Assembly (NCBI GenBank): GCA_025642065.1
Contig: JAODUP010001285.1
Coordinates: forward strand, 1-64,000
Length of the DNA: 64,000 nt
Source of the DNA: Paralvinella palmiformis
Taxonomy: Eukaryota > Annelida > Polychaeta > Terebellida > Alvinellidae
Direction: 5' to 3'
Both the position numbers and the translations under genes were made by a program. Under the pieces are notes generated by a model. It searched no databases. It was given only the letters and a program-made list of their open reading frames with translations, and was not told the DNA's origin. This document shows, piece by piece, positions 40,101-47,590 of this stretch (position 1 is its first letter; each line of letters starts with the position of its first letter).

Positions 40101-42775
40101 GCTAGTCTGATCTTTTAGCTGTTCACTTTTAACAAGGGATTCTCTTTCCATTAACCTCTTCCTGGCATTTCTAATCATAGTATTCCTAGCTTTGTTAGTC
40201 GAATCCATCTCACTTAAAACATTCTGAAAAATAGTCACAGTTTATGTGTAGCTGCCTTGAGCAACAACAACGAAAACAAAGCATCATTATCTGGTTTATT
40301 AGAATAGAACATTTATAATAAAGCGGTTACTTAGCAGTAAATGTCAGAAGCCCGAATTAATCCAGGATAACATTTTCTAACTATTATTAAAAAGCTAAAT
40401 CTTAAGTCGTCTTGGAACACTGTTTCTCTGGATACTATCACCAATTTTTACCTTGCCTCAAATTTCACTGGGGTATTGAGGACAGTATTATTATCCTTAG
40501 AAATGTTTCTAATGGTCCCACTTACAGCTAAAGGACTGAACAATGTGAAGGAACCCAGATGATCAAAAGGTATATTTCTAACAAATACAGAACCCACTTG
40601 ATAGTGATGTGTATTGCTAAATTACAGACAGATTTGGATATAGACTTAATAGATGTATTAATTAGAAAATAACCACAATATTTCATTATTTGGTATATAA
40701 TACATGCACACTGAAATACATAGGTAAAAGTATAAAAGCTTACTACAAAGTACTACATAAAGATTGTGTATGTGTGTGATTACTTTATACAGATTATTTC
40801 ATTTAACACTGGTGTTGGCTATTCACCGAATTTTATCTGTTATTACAGTGATTATTTTAGTAATGTTGGTCCCATGTCTATTTATTATCAGAGATGGGGT
40901 CAATTCCATTTAGTCAATTCCAAGTCCACATTAAATTTATCAATTCCAATTGTTTCAATTCAATTTTTAACTATTACTTTTTACCATGAATAGGTACTCC
41001 GAGTACCTGCTTGGAATACCTGGGCTGAGTAGTTTATATTTCAAGTAGGATTATCCATTAATTCCAAATCGAGTGTCTATTGTGCAGTTATAAATTCTAT
41101 GTTATGATTCATAATGTGAAACATTATCTGAAAGTAGTAACAGCACAATAAACAAGAAATCCTTCTCAACAAAGCCATGTCTTAAGAGTTTGTCTCATCG
41201 AGTCATCGAATAAAAACATAAAAATAACATATCAATCAAAATATGACACCAAGTAATTATATTATTAAGTTAGTGTGTGAGCAATAAGTAAGACCTGATA
41301 GAGTAATTCAGATCTGGTACTAATATTACCGGAGGCTTGAACTTGATACTAGAAGGTCACTTACCAGGATTTCTCCTTTGTCATCCTTGGTTGGTCTCGA
41401 CCATTGAGACACCCCTAACTTCCTGTTACAGTAATACGCCTTTTGTTTGGTTTGCGACCATGCAGCAATCCAGCCGTCTGGTAAACTGTCGTCCTGATCA
41501 ATCAAATGACACACCAGTTTTTATAAACAAAATACTACAAAAGCTAAATATAAAACTGCATAGATTACAGAATTGGAATTGATTATTTTAAAAATATGGA
41601 ATTGATAAATTTTGAATTGGAATTGCAGTTTCCTACCAAAAAAATTAAATCCACAAACTAATTTACAATTTAATTTAGAAATATTTCTTCCATAACAATC
41701 CTACTTGGAATATAAACTACTCAGTGTAGGTATTTCAAGTAGGTACTTGGAGTACCTACTCATTGTAAAAGTAGTAAGTAAAAAGGAATTGGAACTGAAT
41801 TTGTTTGAATAAATGGACTCGATAAATTTTTGTGGAATTGACCCCATGTCTGATAGATTATAAACACATTAATCAACTCATTCATTACTTGGTAAATGTT
41901 TTTTCTGCACGTGTTTCTTTTGGTAACTTTTATAACAATTATAAGTTATGTAATTACTAATAGGAAAATCCTTCCTTCATTGTGTCTACTACATTATATC
42001 CAGAACAGCTTGGAAATAAACATCTTAATCATCCTAACCATAGATTTAGGGGGAATTATCACTGATTACTATAACTATGAGATGGTGTTGATTTATGTTT
42101 TACTGCCACTCTTGTGCAGATGGTAGGCTAAATGGGCCGAGCGACCTCCAAGGGTAATAGAGTGAAGTCAAAGATGAAACAACCTTCAGATATGCCCACA
42201 CAGAGATTTAAACTCGCGTGGTAGTGATCCCAATGCATTACCAACTAGACCTGTGGAGGCACCCAAGATAGTGCTGAAATTTAATTGCAATTCAAATATA
42301 AATAAAATAACTATCTAGCACAAGGTAACAATTGATTTTAAATAACGTTTAATTTTTTATACTGCTAGTTAATTGATAAATGTATGTTTACAAAATAATC
42401 AATAAAATAAATCAAATTAGTCACTAAAAAAAGTATAAATATAACAAAACTAAATATTCATGCTTTTTGCAGTAATTTAAATCAAATAGCTCTGGGGTCA
42501 GTGCAAGGTAAAACTTACTCATCAGTGGGCAAGTCAGTTTCCAAATAAGTATGTTATCATGGATGTGTATGTATCGCATATAGATATGACAAATTTCTAT
42601 ATACATCCCAGACATAGAATATTACAACACCTTCATCAAGAAAAAGTACAAAATATAGAATCTATCCTGTACCATAAAATCCTGTTGCAAATCTATTAGC
42701 TGATGTTCTAGTCAGAGACTTTGTGGAAATAATACATACCTCAACATGTTTTCTATCAGTCTTTCTGTGACTCAT
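11897..42775 (-). CDS. SWT1: SWT1-like RNA endonuclease (WW + PIN domain), 19 coding exons
   Basis: Coding exons on the minus strand, 5' to 3': 42775-42740, 41493-41365, 40223-39641, 36945-36830, 30552-30511, 29764-29687, 29271-29190, 28945-28863, 28451-28353, 27420-27336, 23629-23541, 22889-22374, 21823-21729, 20744-20682, 18916-18829, 18447-18372, 17372-17178, 12659-12375, 12029-11897. Introns have GT-AG ends. Phases agree at every junction except 20682/18916, which is short by one base. Predicted length is about 957 residues with that base restored. SWT1 is a PIN-domain endonuclease known from yeast and mammals to act in nuclear mRNP quality control. The identification rests on the PIN blocks and on the colinear C-terminal KPPW, AVFG and terminal segments, compared with the family from memory. 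The 5' UTR and any upstream noncoding exon are not determined. Introns host most of the mobile elements of the window. Confidence 0.92.
12753..12785. repeat. CT microsatellite
   Basis: About 16 CT dinucleotides in the intron just 5' (minus strand) of the penultimate SWT1 exon. An AC run of similar kind sits at 12287-12308. Confidence 0.9.
12837..12968. mobile_element. Palindromic MITE-1, copy 1
   Basis: The ends are long inverted repeats: GTTACAGTTAATCTGTA at the left and its complement ending CTGTAACATATACA at the right, with TAATGTATATT/AATATACATATTA inside. Two further copies lie at 31189-31350 and 39306-39461. The internal sub-palindrome (CAGGTAATATGTATATTACC in other copies) is also shared. 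All three copies are in SWT1 introns. No coding capacity, so it is non-autonomous; the mobilising superfamily is not known. Confidence 0.8.
13324..14446 (+). mobile_element. hAT-type element remnant keeping only a BED zinc-finger ORF
   Basis: The ends are CAAGGTTGGCAAGTTTATGAC and its inverse TTATGAC...AACCCTG. The ORF at 14045-14248 reads HLIWEYFLRVTVDG, KVHAKCKTCGH, then MTSHHSLC: aromatic, Cys-x2-Cys and His pattern of a BED zinc finger, the N-terminal DNA-binding domain of hAT transposases. No DDE catalytic part follows. Related ends occur at about 27880-28206. TTTATGAC motifs recur inside at both ends. Confidence 0.65.
14930..15852 (-). mobile_element. SINE-A copy split by a hAT-like insertion
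   Basis: Antisense SINE-A body (CCACATTTGTGCACAAGGTA, AGATGAAACATCCTTC) runs from 14930 to 15038, is interrupted, and resumes at 15792 with TTTGAACTGAGGTGTCATAG through ACTACCAGTTAGGCCA. Putting the two parts together gives a nearly full SINE. The inserted element is listed next. Confidence 0.8.
15039..15791. mobile_element. Non-autonomous hAT-like element hAT-N1, copy 1
   Basis: 753 bp begin CAGGGCCTGAAAAATCGG and end ATTCTGGCCCTG, imperfect inverted repeats starting CAGGG, typical of hAT elements. A second copy lies at 43092-44135. Flanks CCTGAACT and TTTGAACT form a probable 8-bp duplication with two mismatches. No transposase frame survives. Confidence 0.75.
16136..16420. repeat. Degenerate tandem repeat, about 100-bp units
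   Basis: About three units, each with (TT)CATGAGCTCTCGGCG-like, AACCAACA, GTTTCAGTTGAA and CAGGATGAAAAT blocks, in an SWT1 intron. Noncoding. Confidence 0.6.
16457..16672 (+). repeat. Dispersed repeat R1, copy 2
   Basis: The counterpart of 2806-3023; it lacks the R2 segment that follows R1 in the first copy. Confidence 0.8.
16763..16943 (-). mobile_element. SINE-A copy, near full length
   Basis: On the minus strand: GCCTCCGTGGTCTAGCGG head, GTTCGAATCCC B box, then the conserved body to the TTTACGGCCACTTTTG-complementary end. It is flanked by TG microsatellites (16747-16762 and 16949-16976). Confidence 0.88.
17441..17555. repeat. Compound AC / AT / AG microsatellite
   Basis: An AC run, then AT (17477-17504), then AG with interruptions to 17555, in the SWT1 intron just upstream (transcript sense) of exon 17372-17178. 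Confidence 0.9.
18920..18962. repeat. AT microsatellite next to an SWT1 splice acceptor
   Basis: The AT run ends only about four bases from the acceptor AG (18918-18917) of exon 18916-18829, so it takes the place of a normal pyrimidine tract on the transcribed strand. Confidence 0.85.
19427..19566 (-). mobile_element. SINE-A copy, old and degenerate
   Basis: GATAGGCTAAATGGGCCGAA, AGATGAAACATCCCTT and GTTTGAATCC are recognisable in antisense; the 3' tail is lost. The divergence implies an older insertion than the copies at 37.5 or 59.8 kb. Confidence 0.7.
19870..20150 (+). mobile_element. SINE-B copy 2, tRNA head preserved
   Basis: The head GGCCTAGTGAGGTAAGAGTG and GGAGGTTCGAATCC give A- and B-box-like motifs. 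The body (TTTTTTATCCAACAATGCA, CTGGCAAGG) and the end GTAAAATAACTGCCATTTTG match 9730-9957. The tail is TTTATTTATTA. Confidence 0.75.
20151..20681. other. SWT1 intron, unassigned
   Basis: It contains a 97-codon plus-strand frame (20281-20571) with no recognised domain or splice context; probably chance or a transposon relic. No exon able to repair the neighbouring phase gap could be identified by eye. Confidence 0.4.
21290..21549. repeat. TG microsatellite preceded by suspicious homopolymer-rich sequence
   Basis: 21480-21549 is a TG repeat. The 180 bases before it are packed with short homopolymers (CCCC, TTTTTT, GGGG, AAAA) in a manner unlike the rest of the window. Confidence 0.6.
21589..21691 (+). 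repeat. Dispersed repeat R2, copy 2
   Basis: Near-identical to 3198-3304. It lies in an SWT1 intron, 38 bases from the 3' edge of exon 21823-21729. Confidence 0.8.
23321..23507 (+). mobile_element. SINE-A copy, full length
   Basis: GTGCCTTTGTGGTCCAGTTG head, GTTTGAATCTTGG B box, body, and the CATCAATCATCATCA tail. It ends 34 bases from SWT1 exon 23629-23541. Confidence 0.88.
23541..30552 (-). CDS. SWT1: SWT1 PIN nuclease domain exons
   Basis: Exon at 29271-29190 carries IIIDTNILLN (catalytic D335). 28945-28863 carries VIPWIVMNELD (E371, D373). 28451-28353 is helical. 27420-27336 carries ITNNDDKILQCC (D431/D432). 23629-23541 carries DVFLLTGDIHL (D456). These are the four acidic positions of a metal-dependent PIN nuclease, so the enzyme is predicted active. 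Two small exons upstream (30552-30511, 14 codons; 29764-29687, 26 codons) are less certain because both are phase 0 and could be skipped without a frame change, but each has strong splice sites. The donor after 23541 is GTCTGT, unusual but GT. Confidence 0.9.
24166..24358 (+). mobile_element. SINE-A copy, full length with a head duplication
   Basis: CACCTCCGTGGTCTACCTGG is followed by an extra GTACAGTGGTAGTG segment, then GTGTTCAAATCTC, the body and the CATCAATCATCATC tail. Confidence 0.85.
24677..25440 (-). mobile_element. L2/CR1-type LINE 3' end (reverse-transcriptase C terminus to tail)
   Basis: The minus strand encodes KNLGILFDQHLNMETHV, ITSRLDYCNSLLLG, then after a one-base frameshift near 25195 RIQNIAARIVTG, ITPILKELHWLPV and YGLNAFSVAAPTLWNKL. 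It ends in a TATTATTAT tail at 24680-24692 after a GCGCTTTATAAATA motif. A 5'-truncated insertion in an SWT1 intron, in the gene's sense orientation. Confidence 0.88.
26160..26312 (-). mobile_element. tRNA-derived SINE, separate family (SINE-D)
   Basis: On the minus strand GTGTGGTGTAGTGGTTCTAG and CACAGGTTTGAATC supply A and B boxes, with a short body to about 26160. Unrelated to SINE-A beyond the tRNA boxes. Confidence 0.6.
26566..26646. repeat. Compound AT / GA microsatellite
   Basis: AT to about 26599 then GA to 26646. Open frames through it on both strands are repeat-encoded. A tRNA-like head (GGCCGAGTAGTTAGGGTGTG) at 26747 hints at another SINE fragment just beyond. Confidence 0.85.
27477..27573. 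repeat. Compound CT / AT microsatellite
   Basis: CT run, then AT with small interruptions, 57 bases beyond SWT1 exon 27420-27336 on the intron side. Confidence 0.9.
27880..28206. mobile_element. End of a hAT-like element related to 13324-14446
   Basis: The right end reads TTTATGACATAAACCTTGGA, TTAATCCATGG, CGTCATAAAC, then AACCCTG, matching the left end of the element at 13.3 kb in inverse orientation. The other end could not be placed; the start given is approximate. Confidence 0.5.
28722..28815. repeat. TG microsatellite with TATG interruptions
   Basis: Dominated by GTGT with scattered ATGT. It lies 48 bases from SWT1 exon 28945-28863. An AT run at 29053-29089 and a GATA/GACA repeat at 29387-29480 flank the next exon. 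Confidence 0.9.
29910..30010 (-). mobile_element. L2-type LINE 3' tail fragment
   Basis: An ATAATAATAATAATG tail, then TATAATAAAGTGCCCTT and GGCGCTGTACAAATAA, matching the 3' end structure seen at 24677-24740. Coding part absent. Confidence 0.6.
30842..32269. other. Large SWT1 intron, unassigned apart from MITE-1
   Basis: The intron between exons 36945-36830 and 30552-30511. Outside the MITE at 31189-31350, no exon, RNA gene or shared repeat was recognised. The open frame at 30424-30834 spans the 42-base SWT1 exon on the opposite strand and has no domain. Confidence 0.45.
31189..31350. mobile_element. Palindromic MITE-1, copy 2
   Basis: GTTACAGTTAATCTGCATAA at the left and TTATACAGATTAACTGTAA at the right; the inner inverted repeats CAGGTAATATGTATATTACC and AGGTAATATACATATTACCT give several nested hairpins. 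Best preserved of the three copies. Confidence 0.82.
32270..32640 (-). mobile_element. LINE C-terminal relics
   Basis: The minus strand at about 32410-32275 reads RLSLSMAHAWNRLP, and at 32640-32560 SDIRNASSLFKSILKTHLFK, both tails of LINE ORF2. They are in reverse order for one element, so two separate fragments are likely, joined by a GATTGATGTTTTACGGG scrap of SINE-A at 32462. Confidence 0.65.
32938..33075 (-). mobile_element. SINE-A copy, old and degenerate
   Basis: Only GGTAATGAAGTGAAAGATGA, AACATCCTTCA and a weak CTTTGAACC B-box remnant are recognisable in antisense. Confidence 0.6.
33101..33475 (-). mobile_element. LINE 3' end relic
   Basis: It ends in a TAATAATAATT tail next to CTTCTATAGTGCC; upstream the minus strand codes APKPRELRSSRFHLLSV and ETRAFSVAVPTLWNSL. 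The same LINE lineage recurs at 47040-47590 (LAPKPRS). A 70-base 3' end scrap of the same kind lies at 34730-34800. Confidence 0.75.
34966..35566 (+). mobile_element. TTAA-flanked MITE-T, copy 1
   Basis: Begins TTAAAGGGACAGTTCACCCT and ends GGTGGACTGTTCCTTTAA: inverted repeats with TTAA at both outer edges. Internal CGGCCGCCATTACGGCTGCA is shared with 52914-53824. TTAA target use is known for piggyBac and Kolobok transposons; which one applies is not shown. The minus-strand frame at 34985-35194 is repeat-encoded. Confidence 0.78.
35563..35976 (-). mobile_element. TTAA-flanked MITE-T, inverted partner copy
   Basis: Starts at the TTAA that ends the previous copy and finishes GAGGGTGAATTGTCCCTTAA. 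Internal AGCCGTAATGGCTACCTTCC is the reverse complement of the family's GCCATTACGGCT block, so the two copies stand back to back and share one TTAA. Confidence 0.72.
36103..36184. repeat. Interrupted AT microsatellite
   Basis: Three AT blocks separated by two TACAAAGATA units. Another AT run is at 37077-37108. Confidence 0.85.
36500..36701 (-). mobile_element. SINE-A copy, full length
   Basis: GATGATGATGATTGATGT tail, TTTACGGCCACTTTTGTGC, and the head GCCTCCATGGTCTAATGG in antisense, with a 12-base insertion near 36590. It lies 129 bases beyond SWT1 exon 36945-36830 on the intron side. Confidence 0.88.
36830..42775 (-). CDS. SWT1: SWT1 N-terminal exons: start, WW domain, basic region
   Basis: Exon 1 codes MSHRKTDRKHVE. 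The ATG at 42775 was chosen because it gives a phase-0 junction to the WW exon. The frame stays open upstream of it, and an acceptor-like TTCTCTGTAG ends near 42855, so this may be a second exon with 5' UTR. Exon 2 (41493-41365) is a WW domain: LPDGW with W20, a YYCN core at 32-35, QW with W43 and P46. Exon 3 (40223-39641) codes 194 residues rich in Lys, Arg, Ser and Thr, as expected of the disordered basic N-terminal part of SWT1. Exon 4 (36945-36830) is acidic and ends EEYAKLMNE. WW domains bind proline-rich partners; the partner is unknown. Confidence 0.88.
37512..37701 (-). mobile_element. SINE-A copy, full length
   Basis: TGATGATGATGATTGATGTT tail through GGGCACCTCATTGGTCTAGT head (minus sense). 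Very close to the family consensus, so probably young. Confidence 0.88.
38166..38435 (+). mobile_element. hAT-like MITE-2, copy 1 (complete)
   Basis: Ends CAGACATGGGGTCAATTCC and GAATTGACCCCGATGTCTG are inverted repeats. Flanks GTGCACAC and ATGCACAC form an 8-bp duplication (7 of 8), as expected of hAT elements. Internal GAGTAGGTACTCCAAGTAG and AAGTAGGATTGTCATGG are shared with two other copies. Confidence 0.82.
39306..39461. mobile_element. Palindromic MITE-1, copy 3
   Basis: ATTACAGTTAATCTGTATAA left end, TTATACAGATTAACTATAAC right end, with the inner CAGGTAATATGTATATTACC palindrome. It lies 180 bases from SWT1 exon 40223-39641. Confidence 0.8.
40891..41070 (+). mobile_element. hAT-like MITE-2, copy 2 (3' truncated)
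   Basis: AGATGGGGTCAATTCCATTT through GAATAGGTACTCCGAGTACC and AAGTAGGATTATCCATTAA; the right inverted repeat is missing. Confidence 0.75.
41571..41857 (-). mobile_element. hAT-like MITE-2, copy 3 (opposite orientation)
   Basis: Reads GAATTGACCCCATGTCTGAT at its right edge and GTAGGTACTTGGAGTACCTA inside, the reverse complement of copies 1 and 2. Together with copy 2 it brackets the SWT1 WW exon. Confidence 0.75.
42081..42265 (-). mobile_element. SINE-A copy
   Basis: GATTTATGTTTTACTGCCAC through GGTGCCTCCACAGGTCTAGT (minus head), with the middle of the tRNA part shortened. Intron 1 of SWT1. Confidence 0.85.
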
Positions 42776-43053
42776 CTTCCTTTGTCTTTCAAGCCATAAG
42801 AATAAAGCGATAAAATTCTGTCTTATGAGTTGATCGCAGGATTTAAAAATTAACCTACAGAGAATATAAATACAATTATGACACATTTTAGTGAAATACT
42901 GTTTGGTAACACACACACAAACAATATTTTAAATCAAAGTTTCCACATAACTAGAAACACCTGAATCACAGTTTTGTTTTATTTTGATCAAATAAACACA
43001 AAGACATAGAAACCAACTATTCATTAAAATCAGTCCCATATACCAGTAGACAT

Positions 43054-43091
<38 letters not shown>

Positions 43092-43094
<3 letters not shown>

Positions 43095-44135
43095 GGCCAG
43101 AAAAATCAGTTGCCAAGATGAAAATTCACCAAATATGTGTATGCACACGCCTGATGAACAAACCAATTAAAAATTAAAAAAAATTCCTGCTGCTTTCCTA
43201 TACTTATAATCCGCGATGCAAAGCTGCCTGTGACTGTGAGTGCCAGCTAGGCCTAAAGCTGAGATTCCACATATGCAGCATGCATATGCAATATACATAT
43301 GTTTCAGACAACCGTCTCACTTTCCTACCTATTTTTCTTGGGAAAGCCTGTCTGGACACTCGAATCAGATGAACCAGAAATTAACAACCAGATCACAGAA
43401 TTCTGGATTCAACCGTCCGTTTTGTCACATACGCAGTCATTTATAGATCTATAGAATCATGTTTTCCACTTTTTGTCGGATTCACGTACCAAGATTCCAT
43501 ATACACGGTATGCGACATTGCGGTATCCATTTGTTTCGGGCACCCCTCTCACTTTGTGACCTATTTTTCTTGGGAAAGCCTGCCTGGACACTCGAATTGG
43601 ACAGTTGAATCCAGAATGTTATGACCTGGGTCGTAAAAGATAGATTCAACCATCCAACTCCCACCAATCACTACAAGGAACGGTCGGTTTTGTCGCATTT
43701 AGAAATCACATATGCAGTCACGTGTGTGGAATCATGCTAGTACATTTATGTTTTCCATTTTTGTCGGATTTGCATAATGCATAGACTCTACCAGGTATAT
43801 GGAATCTCATCTTAAGACAACACACTATCTATTTAAATGGTGTCGCAGATTAAAAGCTGTATTCATTGCAGTTTACTGGCTATGCGTTCTTGGTAATTTG
43901 AAATTTTATTTATATAATGAGAGTGAAAATAGCTATGGGTAACTCAGCAAAGCAGCGATGGGTTTTATTGAACAAGCATTTCTCATTACAAATACATATT
44001 TATATGTAGGCAGGTGAAATATAGCAGATTAAAAATAAATGATAATTTTGGATCAGGTGAAAATTTGTTGGGCAAGAGCATTTCTTATCAACTTGCCCGG
44101 GGGCAACTGAATTGAAAAATATTTTTGTGGCCCTG
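43092..44135. mobile_element. Non-autonomous hAT-like element hAT-N1, copy 2
   Basis: Begins CAGGGCCAGAAAAATCAGTT and ends TTTTTGTGGCCCTG, flanked by TATATATA on both sides (insertion into an AT microsatellite). It is 290 bp longer than the copy at 15039 because an internal block (TTCTTGGGAAAGCCTG...GACACTCGAAT) is duplicated at 43330 and 43569. No transposase frame survives. Confidence 0.78.
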
Positions 44136-45296
44136 ATATATATAAGGCTAGTGCTGTTAATCACCAATTGCAACACAGGAGAAACTGATTTCCAAATGAT
44201 GAAAGAAAAAAATGGACCCTTCGCCAAATTGGCGAAACGCAAAAACCACAACAACTTAAGCCGAGATTCAATATACAATACACGGTATGCGAATCGGACA
44301 AAAATGGAAAACATGTAAACATATGATGTGATTCCATATGTGTGACTTTTTGTATTTTTTTCAAATTTAAATTCCCCTACAGGGCGGGGGCCCCCATGTA
44401 AAAACAAGCACATATTTCAACCAAAAACCTTTTCCTTTTAAACCTCTACAAATCAGACAGCCAGAGAGTTCCATATTAAAGATTAAGCCGAAATTCCATA
44501 TACGTGGAATGCAACATTGCGGTATACAATTAGTGCGCTTCCATATAAAGGGCGAATATCAGACTCTAATAAAGGGTGAATCACTGAATAGTCTTCTGCT
44601 ACCGAAGGCCGAATGCAACCGATGACGATGTGATCTTTTTATTCTTTACTTTACAAATAAGTTGAATAGTTTAATGTTATACTTATAGTGTCGGTAAATT
44701 ACACAGACTACAATTGTTGTCTGACATTTATTTACTAAAGTGTACACCTTTTAGTCTTACTTAATAACTCCGTAACTCAGCTTAAGTTCATTTTACGATT
44801 TCGTCTGCCAGCTCATTCACTACGACTTTCACGCTTTTTCCCTTCCATCATGACCATCATCATGTGGTTATATCGCACAGTTAGACAAGTCCATAGTGAC
44901 ATATACCTAGATATATAATTCGAACACAATATTGATAGCTATCCTCCTGTACATTAAAAAAATGTCTTGAATCAACACAGAAAGAATTTCAATAAAATAT
45001 GTTCCTTTACATAACATGTCACTCAGCAGAAAAGTTTTAAGGAAAAACAAGTAGATTCGTATTACTTAACTTTCGTCCCAAACTTATTCGTCCTAACTAC
45101 GATCATTCTTTGTTTGTGGAGTGAGTGGATTACTTGTTTTTGTTCCATTGTTTGTGCACACTAATAAATTTAGATACAACATGTGATCCTTTTCTTTTTT
45201 TGTTTGTTTTTATATAGCTATAATACACCTATTCAAGCGCATTCGTTCGCATACATACTTAAATTGCCAATACACATTTGTTTATTTTTAATAAAA
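44136..45296. other. SWT1 upstream region, no gene recognised
   Basis: Contains degenerate hAT-N1-like pieces (GATTCCATATGTGTGAC near 44330; CCATATACGTGGAATGC near 44495). A SWT1 promoter or leading noncoding exon should lie here or further right, but no TATA or CpG-dense core could be picked out by eye. Confidence 0.35.
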
Positions 45297-45735
45297 GTCC
45301 GCCCGGAACATGTGTTCTAAGCTTGCTCCAACGAAGCGCTACTGTAGGGTCTTCTTCCTATATAACGAAGTATTTGGAATAATAAAAAGGGAATTTTAAT
45401 GAGTAAGCAATTTATTGAAGTAAAAAATAAAAACTATAAAATATAACTATCACAATCAATTTAAGATCATTGTTAGGATGTCATGTCACATTGTTTACGT
45501 TAGCTGTCCACGGTCAAGGTGAATGACATCACTGCATGACACGATGAACACCACGTGACATGAATGTTGTCAACATAATGGTCATCACCAACATCATAGT
45601 CCCAATTAAATATTATCATATCTACCAAGGTTTAATTAAGACTCTTTTGTCTGAATATTTTGCGAACACCCACAAACAGACAAACAAACACACATTCACT
45701 TTTATTTAAATAGAATAGCAAGCTCCTTACTTTCA
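45297..45735 (+). repeat. Dispersed repeat R3, copy 1
   Basis: Matches 53930-54170 in blocks: GGAATAATA...GAATTTTAAT, GTCCCAATTAA, AAGACTCTTTTGTC, AGACAAACAAACA and CTTTTATTTA. The copy here carries extra sequence between blocks. Noncoding. Confidence 0.6.
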
Positions 45736-45819
45736 GGGGGTCCCACGCATTATTTAGTATAGGTGCTTTAATTATTATATCAAAATGCGGACATCAATTT
45801 TGTTACTCTCTTGTGTTGT

Positions 45820-46770
45820 TGTTAAAAGACTATATACACACGGTGTCCTGTGACCTATATTGTTCGTACTGTTCATAAACAATCTCCCTGACATGGTCCG
45901 AAGTACAGCACGTATTTTTGCTGATGACACTAAAGTATACCGAAAAGTCCTCACTGACCAATTTAAGACTGTAGCGAGCTGCAAGCAGACCTTATGAGAT
46001 TGGTAGAGTGGCGTAAAAAGTGGCAGATGAAGTTTAATGCAGATAAATACAAAGTCCTGCATCTAGGTCAAAGGAACAGGAAGTATGTGTATAAGATGGG
46101 GAGTGTCGAGCTGCAGACAACTCCAGTAGATAAGGACACCGGGAGTGCTTGTTGATGACGCCCTAAAGTTCCGTGATCAGGTGTGCTACGCAGTAAACAA
46201 AGTCAGTAGATTACTAGGGCTCATCCGATTGGCCTTCTCTTGTATAGACGAAGAGACTCTACCGAGGTTATTGATGACCCTTGTCAGGCTCCATCTAGAG
46301 TATGGGAATATTATGTGGCATCCCCGACATCGGATCGATAAGTTACAAATTTAGAAGATACAAAAACCCGCGCTAATAAGTTAATCCCGAGCCTGAAACA
46401 TATTCCACATGAGAAAAGATCACAAGCACTTAAATTCCTATCACTGGATTTACTATCACTGGATTTCAGACATCGCCGTGGAGATATGATCCAGGCGTTC
46501 AAAGTGATGAATGGGTTAGATCGGCTCGATATTCTTTCTCAGGGCTGAAGATGTACGAGGAACATTAGGACAAGTTACTCGCGTGTCACAGTACGCTTGA
46601 AGTTCGTAAGAACGTATTCAGCCAAATAATAGTCCAAGACTGGAATCCACTCTCTGAGAGAACTGTTGCAGCCACAACCCTCAATATGTTTAACACCAGG
46701 CTTGATATATGACACCATAGGAGTAAAGAGCGGAATACCAGACAGACTCAGCCTTATATTCCGTATTTTG
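45820..46770 (+). mobile_element. LINE reverse-transcriptase relic of a second lineage
   Basis: Plus-strand blocks: LFINNLPDMV, ARIFADDTKVYR (FADD catalytic box), then LMRLVEWRKKWQMKFNADKY, GVLVDDALKFRDQV, VRLHLEYGNIMWHP, with stops and frameshifts between. The WQMKFNADK wording differs from the L2/CR1-type copies nearby, so it is a separate lineage. Confidence 0.85.
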
Positions 46771-47039
46771 ATATCCTGATGTATACTGATATCGCGAGAC
46801 TACCTCTATCTCACACAAGATATCCACGGGGCACTACGCGCAACAATCCTCGTAGCTCATGATTATCTGGAGCAGTCATGATTGTCACACCTATATCCAT
46901 CTTCTTTTTCAATCATACCTTTCAATGAGATTCCTATAATGTTTCCAAATAAGACAATAAAAACATTTACATAAAAACTGCTTTACTCATAAAGCAACTA
47001 TAATCAGTTGGAAATGTTTTGTCTTCATTAAAATTAGAC

Positions 47040-47590
47040 TTATATTTCCCAGCATGAGTTTAACTATGGGAACAGACAGCAAGGGAAACCCAGATGAACG
47101 GGGCCCTCGATCTGGGCTTGGGTGCTAGAAAAAGCTTGGAAAATAGATACGAAGATTCTCCGGAAGAAAGCGTTTGATAAGCAATGGTACAGAGTTTGAA
47201 AATGATGCGAGATTGAACAGGGAGTCAATGGAGTGATTTCAGGACTGGCACAGAACGATAAAACTGAGGAGACTGAGTAACAACACTAGCTATAAGCAGT
47301 TTTGAACACACTGAAGTTTGACTATATCCTTAGATGCGATGTTACAGAGAAGAAAGTTGCAATAGTCAAGCCTACTAGTGATGAGTGCTGTAACAATGAT
47401 TTTGGCGACTGAAAGAGAAATATAGCAACGAATAAGGCGAAGGTCAGGAATATGATAGAAGCAGCAGCTACATGTCAGAGAAACATGTTTTCTGAAATTA
47501 AAATTGCTATCAAATGTAACACCAACATTACGTACACTGTTTGATGGTATGATGCCACGAACAAGGGTATCACGTAACGAAGTAAAACTA
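47040..47590 (-). mobile_element. LINE reverse-transcriptase C-terminal relic
   Basis: Minus-strand blocks SVRNVGVTFDSNFNFRKHV, ALITSRLDYCNFLLCN, LKSLHWLPVQSRI, ending LAPKPRS; in-frame stops and shifts are present. Related to 33101-33475 and 49813-50060. Confidence 0.8.
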
